From positions 496,001-560,000 of the forward strand of contig CANKYO010000001.1 in assembly GCA_947488175.1 (NCBI GenBank): a stretch of 64,000 nt of DNA, written 5' to 3'. This DNA comes from an uncultured Paracoccaceae bacterium. Lineage in GTDB: Bacteria; Pseudomonadota; Alphaproteobacteria; Rhodobacterales; Rhodobacteraceae. Numbering within the stretch: position 1 is the stretch's first letter; every line of letters starts with the position of its first letter. Below the pieces are notes generated by a model. The model was not told the DNA's origin. It saw only the letters and a list, made by a program, of their open reading frames with translations, and searched no databases. The translations under genes and the position numbers were made by a program. Below are positions 44,643-53,924 of the stretch, one piece after another.

Positions 44643-45394
44643 CAGGCCGCCAGATGTTCGGGCTTCTTACCCGCAATGATCATCGCCAGCAGATCATCGG
44701 TCGACACATCATCGACCTTGACGACACCGACCAGCTGACCGTTCTTCATCACGGCGGCCCTGTCGCACAGCGCTTTGACCTGATGCACGTCGTGATCGAT
44801 CAGGAAAATGCCCAGCCCCTGACGCTTCAACTCCTGGATCAGCTCGGCCACCATCTGCGTTTCCTGCGGACCGAGCGCCGCTGTCGGCTCATCCATGATC
44901 AGGATCTTGGCATTGAAATACACCGCCCGGGCAATCGCGACTGATTGGCGCTGACCACCCGACAGGGCCGATACGGGCGCATGGAATTTCTGGAAGTTCG
45001 GGTTCAGCCGGCCCATGATCTTGCGCGTTTCCGCTTCCATGCTGGCATCGTCGACTGTACCCAGCGCGGTTGTCAGCTCACGCCCCAGAAACAGATTGGC
45101 GGCCGCATCCAGATTGTCGGCCAGCGCCAGCGTCTGATAGATCGTCTCGATATGATAGCGGCGGGCGTCGCGGGGGTTGTTGATCTCAGCATGTTCGCCA
45201 TTGATCAGGATTTCGCCCGCATCCTTGCGATACGCCCCGGACAGACACTTAATCAGGGTCGATTTCCCGGCTCCGTTATGGCCCAAAAGGCCCACAACCT
45301 CACCGGGAAAAAGATCCACACTCACATGATCGACGGCTTTGACACCGCCAAAGGCAATCGAGATATCGCGCATTTCAACAAGAGGTGCCGCCAT
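44642..45394 (-). CDS. xylG: Xylose importer ATPase, single-domain
   Basis: 250 residues with one ABC domain: Walker [10 protein letters not shown], signature [15 protein letters not shown], Walker [15 protein letters not shown]-loop [10 protein letters not shown]. Classical CUT2 ATPases (RbsA, E. coli XylG) are tandem proteins of about 500 residues; here a single domain must work as a homodimer. The stop overlaps xylB and the start overlaps the permease stop. Confidence 0.88.
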   Translation of the reverse strand: MAAPLVEMRDISIAFGGVKAVDHVSVDLFPGEVVGLLGHNGAGKSTLIKCLSGAYRKDAGEILINGEHAEINNPRDARRYHIETIYQTLALADNLDAAANLFLGRELTTALGTVDDASMEAETRKIMGRLNPNFQKFHAPVSALSGGQRQSVAIARAVYFNAKILIMDEPTAALGPQETQMVAELIQELKRQGLGIFLIDHDVHQVKALCDRAAVMKNGQLVGVVKVDDVSTDDLLAMIIAGKKPEHLAA

Positions 45395-46689
45395 TAGTGT
45401 GCTCCCAGTTTCTTACGATAGATGATGTCGATCAGAACCGCGACGACAAGAACGAAACCCACAACGATGTTCTGAAACGGGGCATCCACGCCCACCATCG
45501 CCATGCCCGACTGCAGCGACTGCATGATCAGCGCACCCAGGATCGCGCCATAGATCGTGCCGATCCCACCGGATAGCGCCGTGCCCCCGATGACTGCCGC
45601 TGCAATGACACGCAGTTCGTCCAGAATACCGATGTCATTGGAATGGAACGACAACCGGGCCGATGCAACAACAGCAGACAACGCACACAGGAACCCCATC
45701 AGCGCAAAAATCTTGACCGTCAGCAGCCGCGTATTGATCCCCGACAGTTCCGCCGCATCCGGGTTTCCGCCGGTGGCAAAGATATAGCGGCCAAACCGGG
45801 TCTTGGAGGCGATGATTGTCATCGCCACAGCAACGCCAATCAGCAGCAACACCGAAATCGGTAGACCATATGCGGCGGAATATCCTTCCGGTACTTCCAA
45901 ACCTTGCGCCGCGAAGTCACGGGCCAGCACACGCTCGGGGATCTGATAGCTATTCAGCATCCAGATGAAACCCATGATCCCGGCGACGACAATACCGGCG
46001 ACCGCAGTCTCAGCCCAAGCAGGTTTGACCGGAAAATCATGACCGATCTTGGTCCGGCGAGCATTGTACAAACCAATCACCGCAACGACCGAGGCGATTA
46101 CCCCGAATATCCATGACCAGGTTTCCCCCAGCGTTCCGGAGATACCACCGAAAGCCTGAAACGTCTCATCCAGCGGGCCTATCGTTTGACCATTGGTCAG
46201 ATACCAACCGACATTGCGCCAGACCAGCAAACCGCCCAGCGTCACGATAAAGGCCGGGATGGTCAAATAGCCGATCAGCCAGCCATTGAAGGCACCAATC
46301 AATGTCCCCGCAATCAGACCACCGGCAATCGCCAGCCACGGCAAGGCCGGATTGCCCAGCTCAAGACCGAATGTCGACAACAGCCAGTTGGTCTGCAGCA
46401 TCGCCATGATCGCCGAACAGGTGGCCAGAAGCGATCCGACCGATAGATCGATATGGCGGGTGACGATGACGAACACCATGCCGGTGGCCATAATCGCGAC
46501 GGATACGGTCTGGATCGTCAGGTTGAATATGTTGCGCGGGGTCAGGAAACGCCCGTCAGTCAGGACATTGAAGACCAGACAGACCAGAACGAAGGCGCCA
46601 ATCATACCCAAAAGCCGCGTATCGACCTCAAGCGTTGACAAAAGCGACCGGCGCGGTGGATTGGCCGGAGATACGGTTTGATCGGACAT
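45394..46689 (-). CDS. xylH: Xylose ABC importer permease
   Basis: 431 residues, CUT2 permease class, about ten or more helices; [21 protein letters not shown] start ([25 protein letters not shown]) and [23 protein letters not shown], both typical of XylH/RbsC. A long insert around residues 180-230 is also seen in xylose permeases. Start at 46689 ([12 protein letters not shown]) follows GGAG; the longer frame from 46734 is unlikely. Confidence 0.9.
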   Translation of the reverse strand: MSDQTVSPANPPRRSLLSTLEVDTRLLGMIGAFVLVCLVFNVLTDGRFLTPRNIFNLTIQTVSVAIMATGMVFVIVTRHIDLSVGSLLATCSAIMAMLQTNWLLSTFGLELGNPALPWLAIAGGLIAGTLIGAFNGWLIGYLTIPAFIVTLGGLLVWRNVGWYLTNGQTIGPLDETFQAFGGISGTLGETWSWIFGVIASVVAVIGLYNARRTKIGHDFPVKPAWAETAVAGIVVAGIMGFIWMLNSYQIPERVLARDFAAQGLEVPEGYSAAYGLPISVLLLIGVAVAMTIIASKTRFGRYIFATGGNPDAAELSGINTRLLTVKIFALMGFLCALSAVVASARLSFHSNDIGILDELRVIAAAVIGGTALSGGIGTIYGAILGALIMQSLQSGMAMVGVDAPFQNIVVGFVLVVAVLIDIIYRKKLGAH

Positions 46690-46785
46690 AGCGTGATGCT
46701 CCATCGCGGAGAAGTGGGGCAGATTACGCAGCACCTCCCCATGATGCGGGGCAGCCAGCGGTCTCTACAAGAATTGGTTTGGGGA

Positions 46786-46812
46786 TGCCCCGGCCAGCGA
46801 CCGGCCGGGGCA
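46786..46812 (-). promoter_or_regulatory. Intercistronic stem-loop after xylF
   Basis: TGCCCCGGCC (46786-46795) and GGCCGGGGCA (46803-46812) form a perfect 10-bp GC-rich stem with a seven-base loop, eight bases after the xylF stop and about 100 before the permease start. Same placement as the hairpins after smoE and after the PotD-type gene; presumably it raises xylF mRNA relative to the permease. Confidence 0.75.
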
Positions 46813-46820
46813 AAGCCGTC

Positions 46821-47852
46821 TTAGTTGCAAGGTGCGGGGCCGTTGTTGACACCCTGGCACAGCGCCTCGACAGTGATCCAGCCAGCGTCGGTCACAACTG
46901 ACAGATTGTCAGCGGTGATCGGCACAGGTGCCAGGAACAGCGATGTCATGGCTGTGCCACCGGGCGATGTCCACTCTTCGGACCCGATCACGGTCGACAT
47001 CGGTGCGCCGCTTGCCATGGCCACGGCCACCTGACCGGCGGCGTAACCCAGATCGCGGGCGTCCTTCCAGACAGACACGGTCTGTGTGCCAGACGCCACG
47101 CGGTTCAGCGCGGCATGGTCGCCGTCCTGTCCGGACACAGGAATACCTTCCATGCCTTGCGCGGTCAGCGCGGCAACAACACCACCGGCGGTGCCGTCAT
47201 TGGAGGCCACAACCGCGTCGACATTGTTGTCGTTGGCAGTCAGGATCTGCTCCATGTTGCGCTGTGCGTTCGCTGGCAGCCAGCCATCGGTATAGGCTTC
47301 GTCAACAATGGAGATCGCGCCGCTGTCAATCGCCGCCTGCAGCACTTCCTGCTGACCACCACGCAGGAAATCCGCGTTCGGGTCGGTGGGCGAGCCCTTG
47401 ATCATCACATAGTTGCCTTCCGGCTGGGCGGCCAGAACGGCACGGGCCTGCATGCGGCCTACCTCGACGTTGTCGAATGTCAGGTAAAACGCGCGGCTAT
47501 CTTCGATCAGACGGTCATAGGCGACAACAGGGATGCCCTCGTTGGCCGCAGCTTCCACTGCCGGCCCGATGGCCGATGCGTCCTGCGCCAGAATGATCAG
47601 GGCATCAGCACCCTGCGCAATCAGGCTTTCCACATCTGACAGCTGCTTTGCGGATGACGACTGCGCATCAGCAGACACATAAGTCGCGCCAGCAGCTTCC
47701 AATGCGGCCTTGATCGCAGCTTCGTCGGTCTTCCAGCGTTCTTCCTGAAAGTTCGACCAACTGACGCCGACCGTGACACCGTGCGCATCTGCAAGAGCGG
47801 CTGAATTGAAACCAACCACAGCAATGGCAGCGGCAATAATAGATTTATGCAT
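46821..47852 (-). CDS. xylF: D-xylose-binding protein
   Basis: 343-residue periplasmic binding protein of the XylF/RbsB class. Signal peptide MHKSIIAAAIAVVGFNSAALADA, then VGVSWSNFQEERWKTDEAAIKAAL, the RBP fold with LIILAQDASAIGPAVEAA, GSPTDPNADFLRGGQQEVL and SGQDGDHAALNRVASGTQTVSVWKDA. Good ribosome binding site (GGGAGGAA). First gene of the xylose operon; a candidate operator region lies upstream. Confidence 0.92.
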   Translation of the reverse strand: MHKSIIAAAIAVVGFNSAALADAHGVTVGVSWSNFQEERWKTDEAAIKAALEAAGATYVSADAQSSSAKQLSDVESLIAQGADALIILAQDASAIGPAVEAAANEGIPVVAYDRLIEDSRAFYLTFDNVEVGRMQARAVLAAQPEGNYVMIKGSPTDPNADFLRGGQQEVLQAAIDSGAISIVDEAYTDGWLPANAQRNMEQILTANDNNVDAVVASNDGTAGGVVAALTAQGMEGIPVSGQDGDHAALNRVASGTQTVSVWKDARDLGYAAGQVAVAMASGAPMSTVIGSEEWTSPGGTAMTSLFLAPVPITADNLSVVTDAGWITVEALCQGVNNGPAPCN

Positions 47853-47920
47853 GTGTTCCTCCCAGAAAACCGGCCCCCATGCACCGGGGGCGTGGGCCTC
47901 GTGACCCTACGTCGCAAGGA

Positions 47921-48002
47921 TGACAAATTAATTTCAGTTGTCAAAATAAAAATTGCCCCATTTCTGAAAAAAATGCTTTGAGAGTGCCAAAATATTCGGC
48001 AC
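47921..48002. promoter_or_regulatory. xylF-xylR intergenic region with two inverted repeats
   Basis: TGACAA (47921-47926) and TTGTCA (47938-47943) flank an A/T-rich centre with the 10-base palindrome AAATTAATTT (47925-47934). A second pair, GTGCC (47984-47988) and GGCAC (47998-48002), flanks nine A/T-rich bases. ROK repressors bind A/T-rich inverted repeats, so either could be the operator for both divergent genes. Confidence 0.45.
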
Positions 48003-48062
48003 ACTCCAATTTACCCCAAGATATCGGGGTTCGCGCAGCTTTAATAATTCAAGCCATGAAGT

Positions 48063-49328
48063 ATGTATGACATAGACAGCGCCACAGGTGACGAATCATC
48101 GGCCAGTTTGGGCTGCGGTCCAATTTTGCCGACGGCGAGCGAAAACGCCAAACCTTTGCGCCAGCAGATCTTTGAACATGTCCGCGCCGCTGGCCGTGCC
48201 GCACGAACTGACGTGACCCGCGCGTTGGGGATTAGTGCAGGTTCTGCCACCACACTGACTGCTGACCTGATCGCAGCCGGCCATCTGCGCGAGGTCGAAG
48301 GCCTGCCGCGCGAATCGGGGCGCGGCCGCCCCCCTGTCGCATTGGAAGTCGTCCCAGAAGGGCGCCACGTCATTGGCATTAAGCTGTCTGACGAAACCCA
48401 TTCTGCCGTTCTCACCGACTTTGCTGGTCGGATGTTGGCCGATGCGTCGCTGCCGACGCCGCCCACCCGCAAAACACTTGATGAGTTGCTGGTCGAGATG
48501 GGCACTTTGATGGACTTGGTGCTTCAGGCCGCAAACAAGACGATGGCCGACGTCTCGGCCGTTGGCGTCGGCATGTCAGGCATTGTCGATCACAAGACTG
48601 GCACCGTGCCATGGTCACCACTGATGGCCAGTCGCGACATCGATATGGCAAGCACGTTCCAGACCCGTTTTGGCGTGCCGCTTCATGTGGATAATGACGC
48701 CAACGTGCTGACACTTGCCGAATTATGGTTTGGGGCCGGTCGATCCATGTCCGATTTTGCGGTGGTCACTATCGAACACGGCGTTGGGATGGGCGTGGTC
48801 CTTGATAATCGCCTGTTCAGGGGTGCACGCGGCATGGGTCTGGAACTCGGCCACACCAAGGTCCAACTTGATGGCGCGCTGTGTCGTTGTGGCCAGCGCG
48901 GCTGCCTCGAAGCCTACCTCGCAGATTACGCCCTGGCCCGCGAGGCTGCCACTGCGCTACACCGCAATCCGCGCAACCTGCAAAGCCCCAATGCCATGCT
49001 GGATGCCCTCTTCGCGCAGGCGAAATCCGGCAACAGTGCTGCCCGCACGATCTTTCGTCGCGCGGGACGCTACCTGTCAGTGGGCCTTTCGAATGTGATC
49101 CAGCTATTCGATCCTGAATTGATCATTCTGTCGGGTGAGCGGATGCAGTACGATTACCTTTACGCCGACGAGGTCCTTGCCGAGATGCATGAACTCACCC
49201 TCAGCGACGGGCGCACGCCGTGTCGGATCGAAACGCACGCCTGGGGTGATCTGGTTTGGGCGCGTGGCGCCTCCGCACTTGCTCTGGCTGCAGTCACTGA
49301 CACCGCATTAGGCGAAGCCCGCACATGA
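48063..49328 (+). CDS. xylR: ROK family repressor of the xylose operon
   Basis: 421 residues: an N-terminal winged helix (LRQQIFEHVRAAGRAARTDVTRALGISAGSATTLTADLIAAGHLREV, split by eye), then a sugar-kinase-like ROK domain with a zinc site C-x-C-G-x2-G-C-L-E in CRCGQRGCLEAY. As in XylR of Gram-positives and alphaproteobacteria, xylose should release it from DNA. Divergent from xylF; overlaps the next gene by four bases. Confidence 0.83.
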   Translation: MYDIDSATGDESSASLGCGPILPTASENAKPLRQQIFEHVRAAGRAARTDVTRALGISAGSATTLTADLIAAGHLREVEGLPRESGRGRPPVALEVVPEGRHVIGIKLSDETHSAVLTDFAGRMLADASLPTPPTRKTLDELLVEMGTLMDLVLQAANKTMADVSAVGVGMSGIVDHKTGTVPWSPLMASRDIDMASTFQTRFGVPLHVDNDANVLTLAELWFGAGRSMSDFAVVTIEHGVGMGVVLDNRLFRGARGMGLELGHTKVQLDGALCRCGQRGCLEAYLADYALAREAATALHRNPRNLQSPNAMLDALFAQAKSGNSAARTIFRRAGRYLSVGLSNVIQLFDPELIILSGERMQYDYLYADEVLAEMHELTLSDGRTPCRIETHAWGDLVWARGASALALAAVTDTALGEART

Positions 49329-50788
49329 TCCGCGCCCTACCCGCACTGCTGCTGGCCACCACCGCCAGCGCCGACCCGTTGTTTGAGAACCGCTCCGGCG
49401 GTCTGCCCGAACACATCTATGGTGGTGGCTGGGAACATTTTGTGGGCGGTGGCGTCGCGGTTTTTGATTGCAACGGCGACAGCCTGCCCGACATCTTTGC
49501 CGCAGGTGGGGAAAATCCGGCCAGCCTTTTCATCAATCAGGGTGACTTCATATTCGCGCGCGCGGACTTTCCCCAAATCACCGGCGTCACCGGTGCCTAT
49601 CCGCTTGATCTTAACGCGGATGGTGCGCTTGACCTTTTCGTCATGCGGGTTGGCCAGAACGAATTACAGATGGGCACAGGCGATTGCCGCTTTGCACGCG
49701 GCAGCGAACTGCCCCTGCGCAATGACTGGACCACTGCCTTCACCGCGTGGTGGGACGGTAACGCCATGACCATGGCCATCGGCAACTATGTCGACCGCTC
49801 GAACCCAGATGGTCCATTCGAGGCCTGCGACGACAACTACCTTTTGCGCCCCGGCTTGGGCGACTATTCCGTCTCCCCCCTCACCCCTGGCTTCTGCCCT
49901 CTGTCTATGCTCGCGGCCAATGACGCGCGCGGACGACCCACTTTGCGCATCTCCAATGATCGTCACTATTATGTGCGCGGCGGGTATGAACAGATGTGGG
50001 ACATCACCGACGAACGTTTTTTCGGCCCAGACGATGGGTGGCAGAACGTGTCCCTATGGGGCATGGGCATTGCCAGCCGGGACTTGACCGGTGATGGCAG
50101 GGACGAGGTGATGCTGACTTCAATGGGCGACCAGTTGATGCAAATCGCACAACCCGATGGAACCTATCAGGCCGCCCCCTTCAGCATCGGGACCTATGCG
50201 CAACGCCCCCATACCGGCGGCGATGGACGGCCATCGACAGGCTGGCATGCGGAGTTCGGTGACATCGACAATGACAGCAGGCCCGATCTTTTCATCGCCA
50301 AAGGCAATGTCGATCAGATGCCAGGGCTTGCGATGAAAGACCCCAATAACCTCTTGATGCAACAGGACGATGGCACCTTTGAAGAGGCGGCAGAGACAGC
50401 TGGCATCGCCACAACCGACAGATCACGCGGCGCAGCCCTGGCCGACTTTGACAGAGACGGACGGCTTGATCTGGTGGTTGTCAATCGACGCGCGCCGATG
50501 GAGTTGTATCGCAACATCACGCCTGACACCGGCAATTGGCTGACCATCGCATTGGAACAATCCGGCAGCAACCGCAACGCAGTCGGGGCAACAGTGACCA
50601 TTGGCGCTGGCATGATCACACAGACCCAACAGGTCACCGTGGGTGGCGGTCATGCCGGTGGCAAAGCCCTGCCTTTGCATTTCGGCATCGGTGTTGCGCC
50701 CAGCGTCGCAATCCAGATCAGGTGGCCCGATGGGTCCAAAGACACCTATCAGGGTATGGCCAACACAGCCTTGACCTTCAGCCGCTAG
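49325..50788 (+). CDS. CRTAC1-like FG-GAP protein with ASPIC/UnbV domain
   Basis: 487 residues. A short signal peptide (MIRALPALLLATTASA) leads to a beta-propeller of FG-GAP/VCBS repeats with Ca-binding DxDxDG-type loops (FDCNGDSLPDIFAAGG; LDLNADGALDLFVM; ADFDRDGRLDLVVVN) and a C-terminal ASPIC/UnbV domain (RNAVGATVTIGAG; RWPDGSKDTYQG). Exported, function unknown. Coupled to xylR by a four-base overlap, which may be fortuitous. Its 3' end overlaps the convergent peroxidase gene by four bases. Confidence 0.8.
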   Translation: MIRALPALLLATTASADPLFENRSGGLPEHIYGGGWEHFVGGGVAVFDCNGDSLPDIFAAGGENPASLFINQGDFIFARADFPQITGVTGAYPLDLNADGALDLFVMRVGQNELQMGTGDCRFARGSELPLRNDWTTAFTAWWDGNAMTMAIGNYVDRSNPDGPFEACDDNYLLRPGLGDYSVSPLTPGFCPLSMLAANDARGRPTLRISNDRHYYVRGGYEQMWDITDERFFGPDDGWQNVSLWGMGIASRDLTGDGRDEVMLTSMGDQLMQIAQPDGTYQAAPFSIGTYAQRPHTGGDGRPSTGWHAEFGDIDNDSRPDLFIAKGNVDQMPGLAMKDPNNLLMQQDDGTFEEAAETAGIATTDRSRGAALADFDRDGRLDLVVVNRRAPMELYRNITPDTGNWLTIALEQSGSNRNAVGATVTIGAGMITQTQQVTVGGGHAGGKALPLHFGIGVAPSVAIQIRWPDGSKDTYQGMANTALTFSR

Positions 50789-52104
50789 CGCGGGCGATCC
50801 ACCGGTAACCCGCTTGGTACGGTATCAGGCACACCCAGACGCCCTTCAAGTGCGGCCGGATCGGTGAGCGCATCCAGAAACGCGATCAAGGCAGTGACCT
50901 CTTCATCCGTTAACCGCAATGGCTCCACTGAAACAGCCGTCGCAATGGCATCGTTACCGGCCAATCCACGCCCATCATCCACTGGCATCCTGGGCAAAAC
51001 CGCGAATCTCAAGTCGTAGCTCTGCAATCCGGCCACCGGGTCAAGATGCGCCTCAACAAAAGCACGCAGTTCCGCATAGGCACCTGCGTGACCGTAGGGT
51101 CCTGTCAACGCAACATTCCGCAGGGACGGCGTGCGAAACGCATAAAGATCCGCCGGATCGCCCGTCACCCGAAAGCGGCCTTCATCGCGGGAATGATCCT
51201 CGAACCGGGCCGCTTTGCCCGGCCCGATCTGTGGTGTTCCCATGGCGTGGAACTGATGATCGGTTAGAAACGGGCCGCTGTGACAGGTCGCGCAGCCCGC
51301 CTTTCCATAAAACAGGTCCATGCCCATAGCAGCTGGTTCCGGCAGCGCCCCCTCCTCCCTCAACACAGCATCAAACGGTGCATTGTCTGATCGCCATTCA
51401 AAAGCCATGAAAGCCGCAATCGCGTTCGAGATATCGGTAAACGCAATATCATCAGGCGCCCCTATGTGATCATAGACGGCGACAAACTTATCCGTGTAGG
51501 CCGCAATCCCTGCGACCCTTCTGGAAATGATGTCCCAGGCACCGCCCTCGCCGGTGATAACACCACGGCGCACGGCCTGTGCCACATCATTCTCGCTATA
51601 ATGGCCCGCCATTTCATCGGCGCTCAGGACAGGGAACATGGTCTGCGCCGACAAAAGCGAGGCAAAGCCAGCGACCATATCGGCGTCCAGCGGGGTCCGC
51701 AGGCCGCCGGGCAGTTCCGCGTCAACCTCAATCCGGCCGTCATGAAACAACACAGTAAACTCCCTAGCACCCAGATTGAACAAGGCGGGGGCGTTGCGCG
51801 GGATGCGCTGCTCAGGCGGATTTTCGGGGTTCACCACCCGGTCCGGCCCCAGACCAAGACCCCCGTCACCAATCCCAAGCGACAATCCATCGCTGGTGCC
51901 AAAGGCCGGATGATGGCAGGTCGCACATGACACCTCGCGATTGCCCGACAGGATCGGGTCGTAGAACAGCAACTGGCCCAGACGGGCCTCCTCCGCGCGG
52001 ATGGGAACGAAATCGTCGTCAGTCACCGGCGCAGGGACTGTATCTGCAATCACCTGCGTCCCAAGGATCAGGACCGCAATAGTGATCAATAGACGATGTT
52101 TCAT
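50785..52104 (-). CDS. Dihaem cytochrome c peroxidase / MauG-like
   Basis: 439 residues from the ATG at 52104 (MKHRLLITIAVLI), a Sec signal peptide ending near VIADT. Two c-type haem motifs: CATCHH in the first domain (SGNREVSCATCHHPAFG) and CATCHS in the second (GKAGCATCHSGPF). Conserved peroxidase segments PENPPEQRIPRNAPALFNLG and RTPSLRNVALTGPYGHAGAY. Periplasmic; either reduces H2O2 or, as a MauG-type enzyme, oxidises a protein partner. It faces a propeller protein of the ASPIC type. Confidence 0.85.
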   Translation of the reverse strand: MKHRLLITIAVLILGTQVIADTVPAPVTDDDFVPIRAEEARLGQLLFYDPILSGNREVSCATCHHPAFGTSDGLSLGIGDGGLGLGPDRVVNPENPPEQRIPRNAPALFNLGAREFTVLFHDGRIEVDAELPGGLRTPLDADMVAGFASLLSAQTMFPVLSADEMAGHYSENDVAQAVRRGVITGEGGAWDIISRRVAGIAAYTDKFVAVYDHIGAPDDIAFTDISNAIAAFMAFEWRSDNAPFDAVLREEGALPEPAAMGMDLFYGKAGCATCHSGPFLTDHQFHAMGTPQIGPGKAARFEDHSRDEGRFRVTGDPADLYAFRTPSLRNVALTGPYGHAGAYAELRAFVEAHLDPVAGLQSYDLRFAVLPRMPVDDGRGLAGNDAIATAVSVEPLRLTDEEVTALIAFLDALTDPAALEGRLGVPDTVPSGLPVDRPR

Positions 52105-52178
52105 GAAATGCTTCCCGGTTTTCGCGCAGGATGGCCCATCCATTTGACAGGCGCAAACAATTGGGGTCGCTGTCAATC

Positions 52179-53834
52179 CTACCTGCTCGTCCGTGCCAAA
52201 AGCGCCACGGCACACAACCCGACCAACACAATCGCAATCGCGGCAGGCGCCGCCTCTGCAATGTTTTCCAGCGACGCTTTGGCATGAACGCGGGTGGCCA
52301 AGGTATCATAGTTGAACGGTCGCAACAGAAGTGTCGCAGGCAGTTCCTTCACACAATCAACAAACACCAGCAGCAGTGCAGACCCGACAGAGGCGCGGAC
52401 CAGCGGCAAATGAACCGCGCGCAATGTACCTCCTGCGGAGCGCCCCAAGGACCGCGCCGCCATCGGCAGGCTTGGCGCGACACGGCCCAGGGCGGCATCG
52501 GCAGTGCCTTGCGCAATGGCAAAGAAACGAACGATGTAGGCGAGGATCAACGCGGCGGCGCTGCCGGTCATGATCAACCCCGGATCGGAGAAACCCATGC
52601 TGACGATACTGTCGGCGACAAAGTTGTCCGTCGCGGCAAGCGGGACCAGAATGCCAAGCCCCAGCACCGCTCCTGGCGCGGCATAACCGATGGCCGTGAC
52701 TGGCATCAGCAATCGGGGCAGTCTGCGTCGCGACAAACGCACGCCATACACCATAAAAACACCACCCAGCACGGTCAGCACTGCGGCGACCCCACCAACA
52801 AAAACGGTGTTCCACACCGCGCGGCGCAATCCGGGCGCGATCCACTGTGCTGCATCAAAGGCATGCGTCATAAGCACACCAATTGGCAGCAGAAACCCCA
52901 CAATCACCGGCACGGCGCAAAGCACCATCGCGACCAGACCCCATTTGCGCGGCAATGTGGTTGGCTCTACCGGGCGTTGGCCCCGGGCCGATCCGAAAAA
53001 TCGGCTTTTACGGCGGCTCAGTTTCTCCAAGGTCACCAGAAACACAATCAACGCCAAAACACAGGTCGCCAACTGCGCCGCGCCCCCCAGATTGCCCCCC
53101 TGCAACCAGACCGAAAAGATACCCGTGGTCAGCGTTTGCACCGCGAAATAATCGACTGTGCCAAAATCGTTGACTGTCTCCATCATGACAACAGCAACAC
53201 CTGCGGCAATCGCCGGGCGCGCAAGGGGCAATCCGACACGCCAGAAACGGGCAAACGGTCCAGCGCCCAACGCACGAGCAACCTCATAGGCAGCCCCGGA
53301 TTGCTCGCGAAACGCTGCACGGGCAAGAATATAGACATAAGGATAAAGGGCTGCGGTCAGCACAATAACCGCCGCCTCGCGGGTCCGGATAGCTGGAAAC
53401 CAGTAATCACGAGAGGTCTGCCAACCGGTCAGATCACGCAGCGCCGTCTGCACAGGACCAGCGAACTCCAGAAAATCAACCAGCGCGTATGCGCCGACAT
53501 AGGCCGGAACCGCCAGCGGCATCAGCAACGCCCATTGCAGCAGGTTACGACCGGGAAAGCGGTACATCACCACCAGCCACGCAGCACCAGTACCCACCAT
53601 GGCCGTCAATAAACCAACCCACAGCATCAAAAACACGGTATTTCCCAGATAACGCGGCAAGGTGGTGCGCATCAGATGCGGCCAGATATTCTCGGTCGGC
53701 GTCAGCGCAAACCAAATCACCGCAACGATCGGTATCAGAACAAGCACTGCAATCATCAACGCGCCCACTGACCACGGGTCAAAACGCACTCTTTTTGCAT
53801 TGGCTGCAAATATCTGACTAGTTTGCTCGGACAT
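52179..53834 (-). CDS. FbpB-like iron(III) ABC permease, tandem
   Basis: 551 residues, two fused MetI-like permease halves with about twelve helices. EAA-type loops in YEVARALGAGPFARFWRVGLPLARP (first half) and APSLPMAARSLGRSAGGTLRAVHLPLVR (second). That architecture is typical of FbpB/SfuB iron(III) or similar metal/thiamine importers. No binding protein or ATPase is adjacent, so partners must lie elsewhere. The 493-residue open frame on the opposite strand is antisense and not a gene. Confidence 0.85.
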   Translation of the reverse strand: MSEQTSQIFAANAKRVRFDPWSVGALMIAVLVLIPIVAVIWFALTPTENIWPHLMRTTLPRYLGNTVFLMLWVGLLTAMVGTGAAWLVVMYRFPGRNLLQWALLMPLAVPAYVGAYALVDFLEFAGPVQTALRDLTGWQTSRDYWFPAIRTREAAVIVLTAALYPYVYILARAAFREQSGAAYEVARALGAGPFARFWRVGLPLARPAIAAGVAVVMMETVNDFGTVDYFAVQTLTTGIFSVWLQGGNLGGAAQLATCVLALIVFLVTLEKLSRRKSRFFGSARGQRPVEPTTLPRKWGLVAMVLCAVPVIVGFLLPIGVLMTHAFDAAQWIAPGLRRAVWNTVFVGGVAAVLTVLGGVFMVYGVRLSRRRLPRLLMPVTAIGYAAPGAVLGLGILVPLAATDNFVADSIVSMGFSDPGLIMTGSAAALILAYIVRFFAIAQGTADAALGRVAPSLPMAARSLGRSAGGTLRAVHLPLVRASVGSALLLVFVDCVKELPATLLLRPFNYDTLATRVHAKASLENIAEAAPAAIAIVLVGLCAVALLARTSR

Positions 53835-53924
53835 CTTAAATCCCGGTTATCCGAAAGCAGTTTAACTGTCCAGAAATCCAACTATGATGATGTGACGCGG
53901 ATCGAACAGGGGCAGCATCACGCA

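Noticed and set aside
52131..53612. 493-residue open frame on the plus strand
   Set aside because: Fully antisense to the FbpB-like permease; composition rich in H, Q and R with no domain, as expected for the complement of a GC-rich membrane gene.
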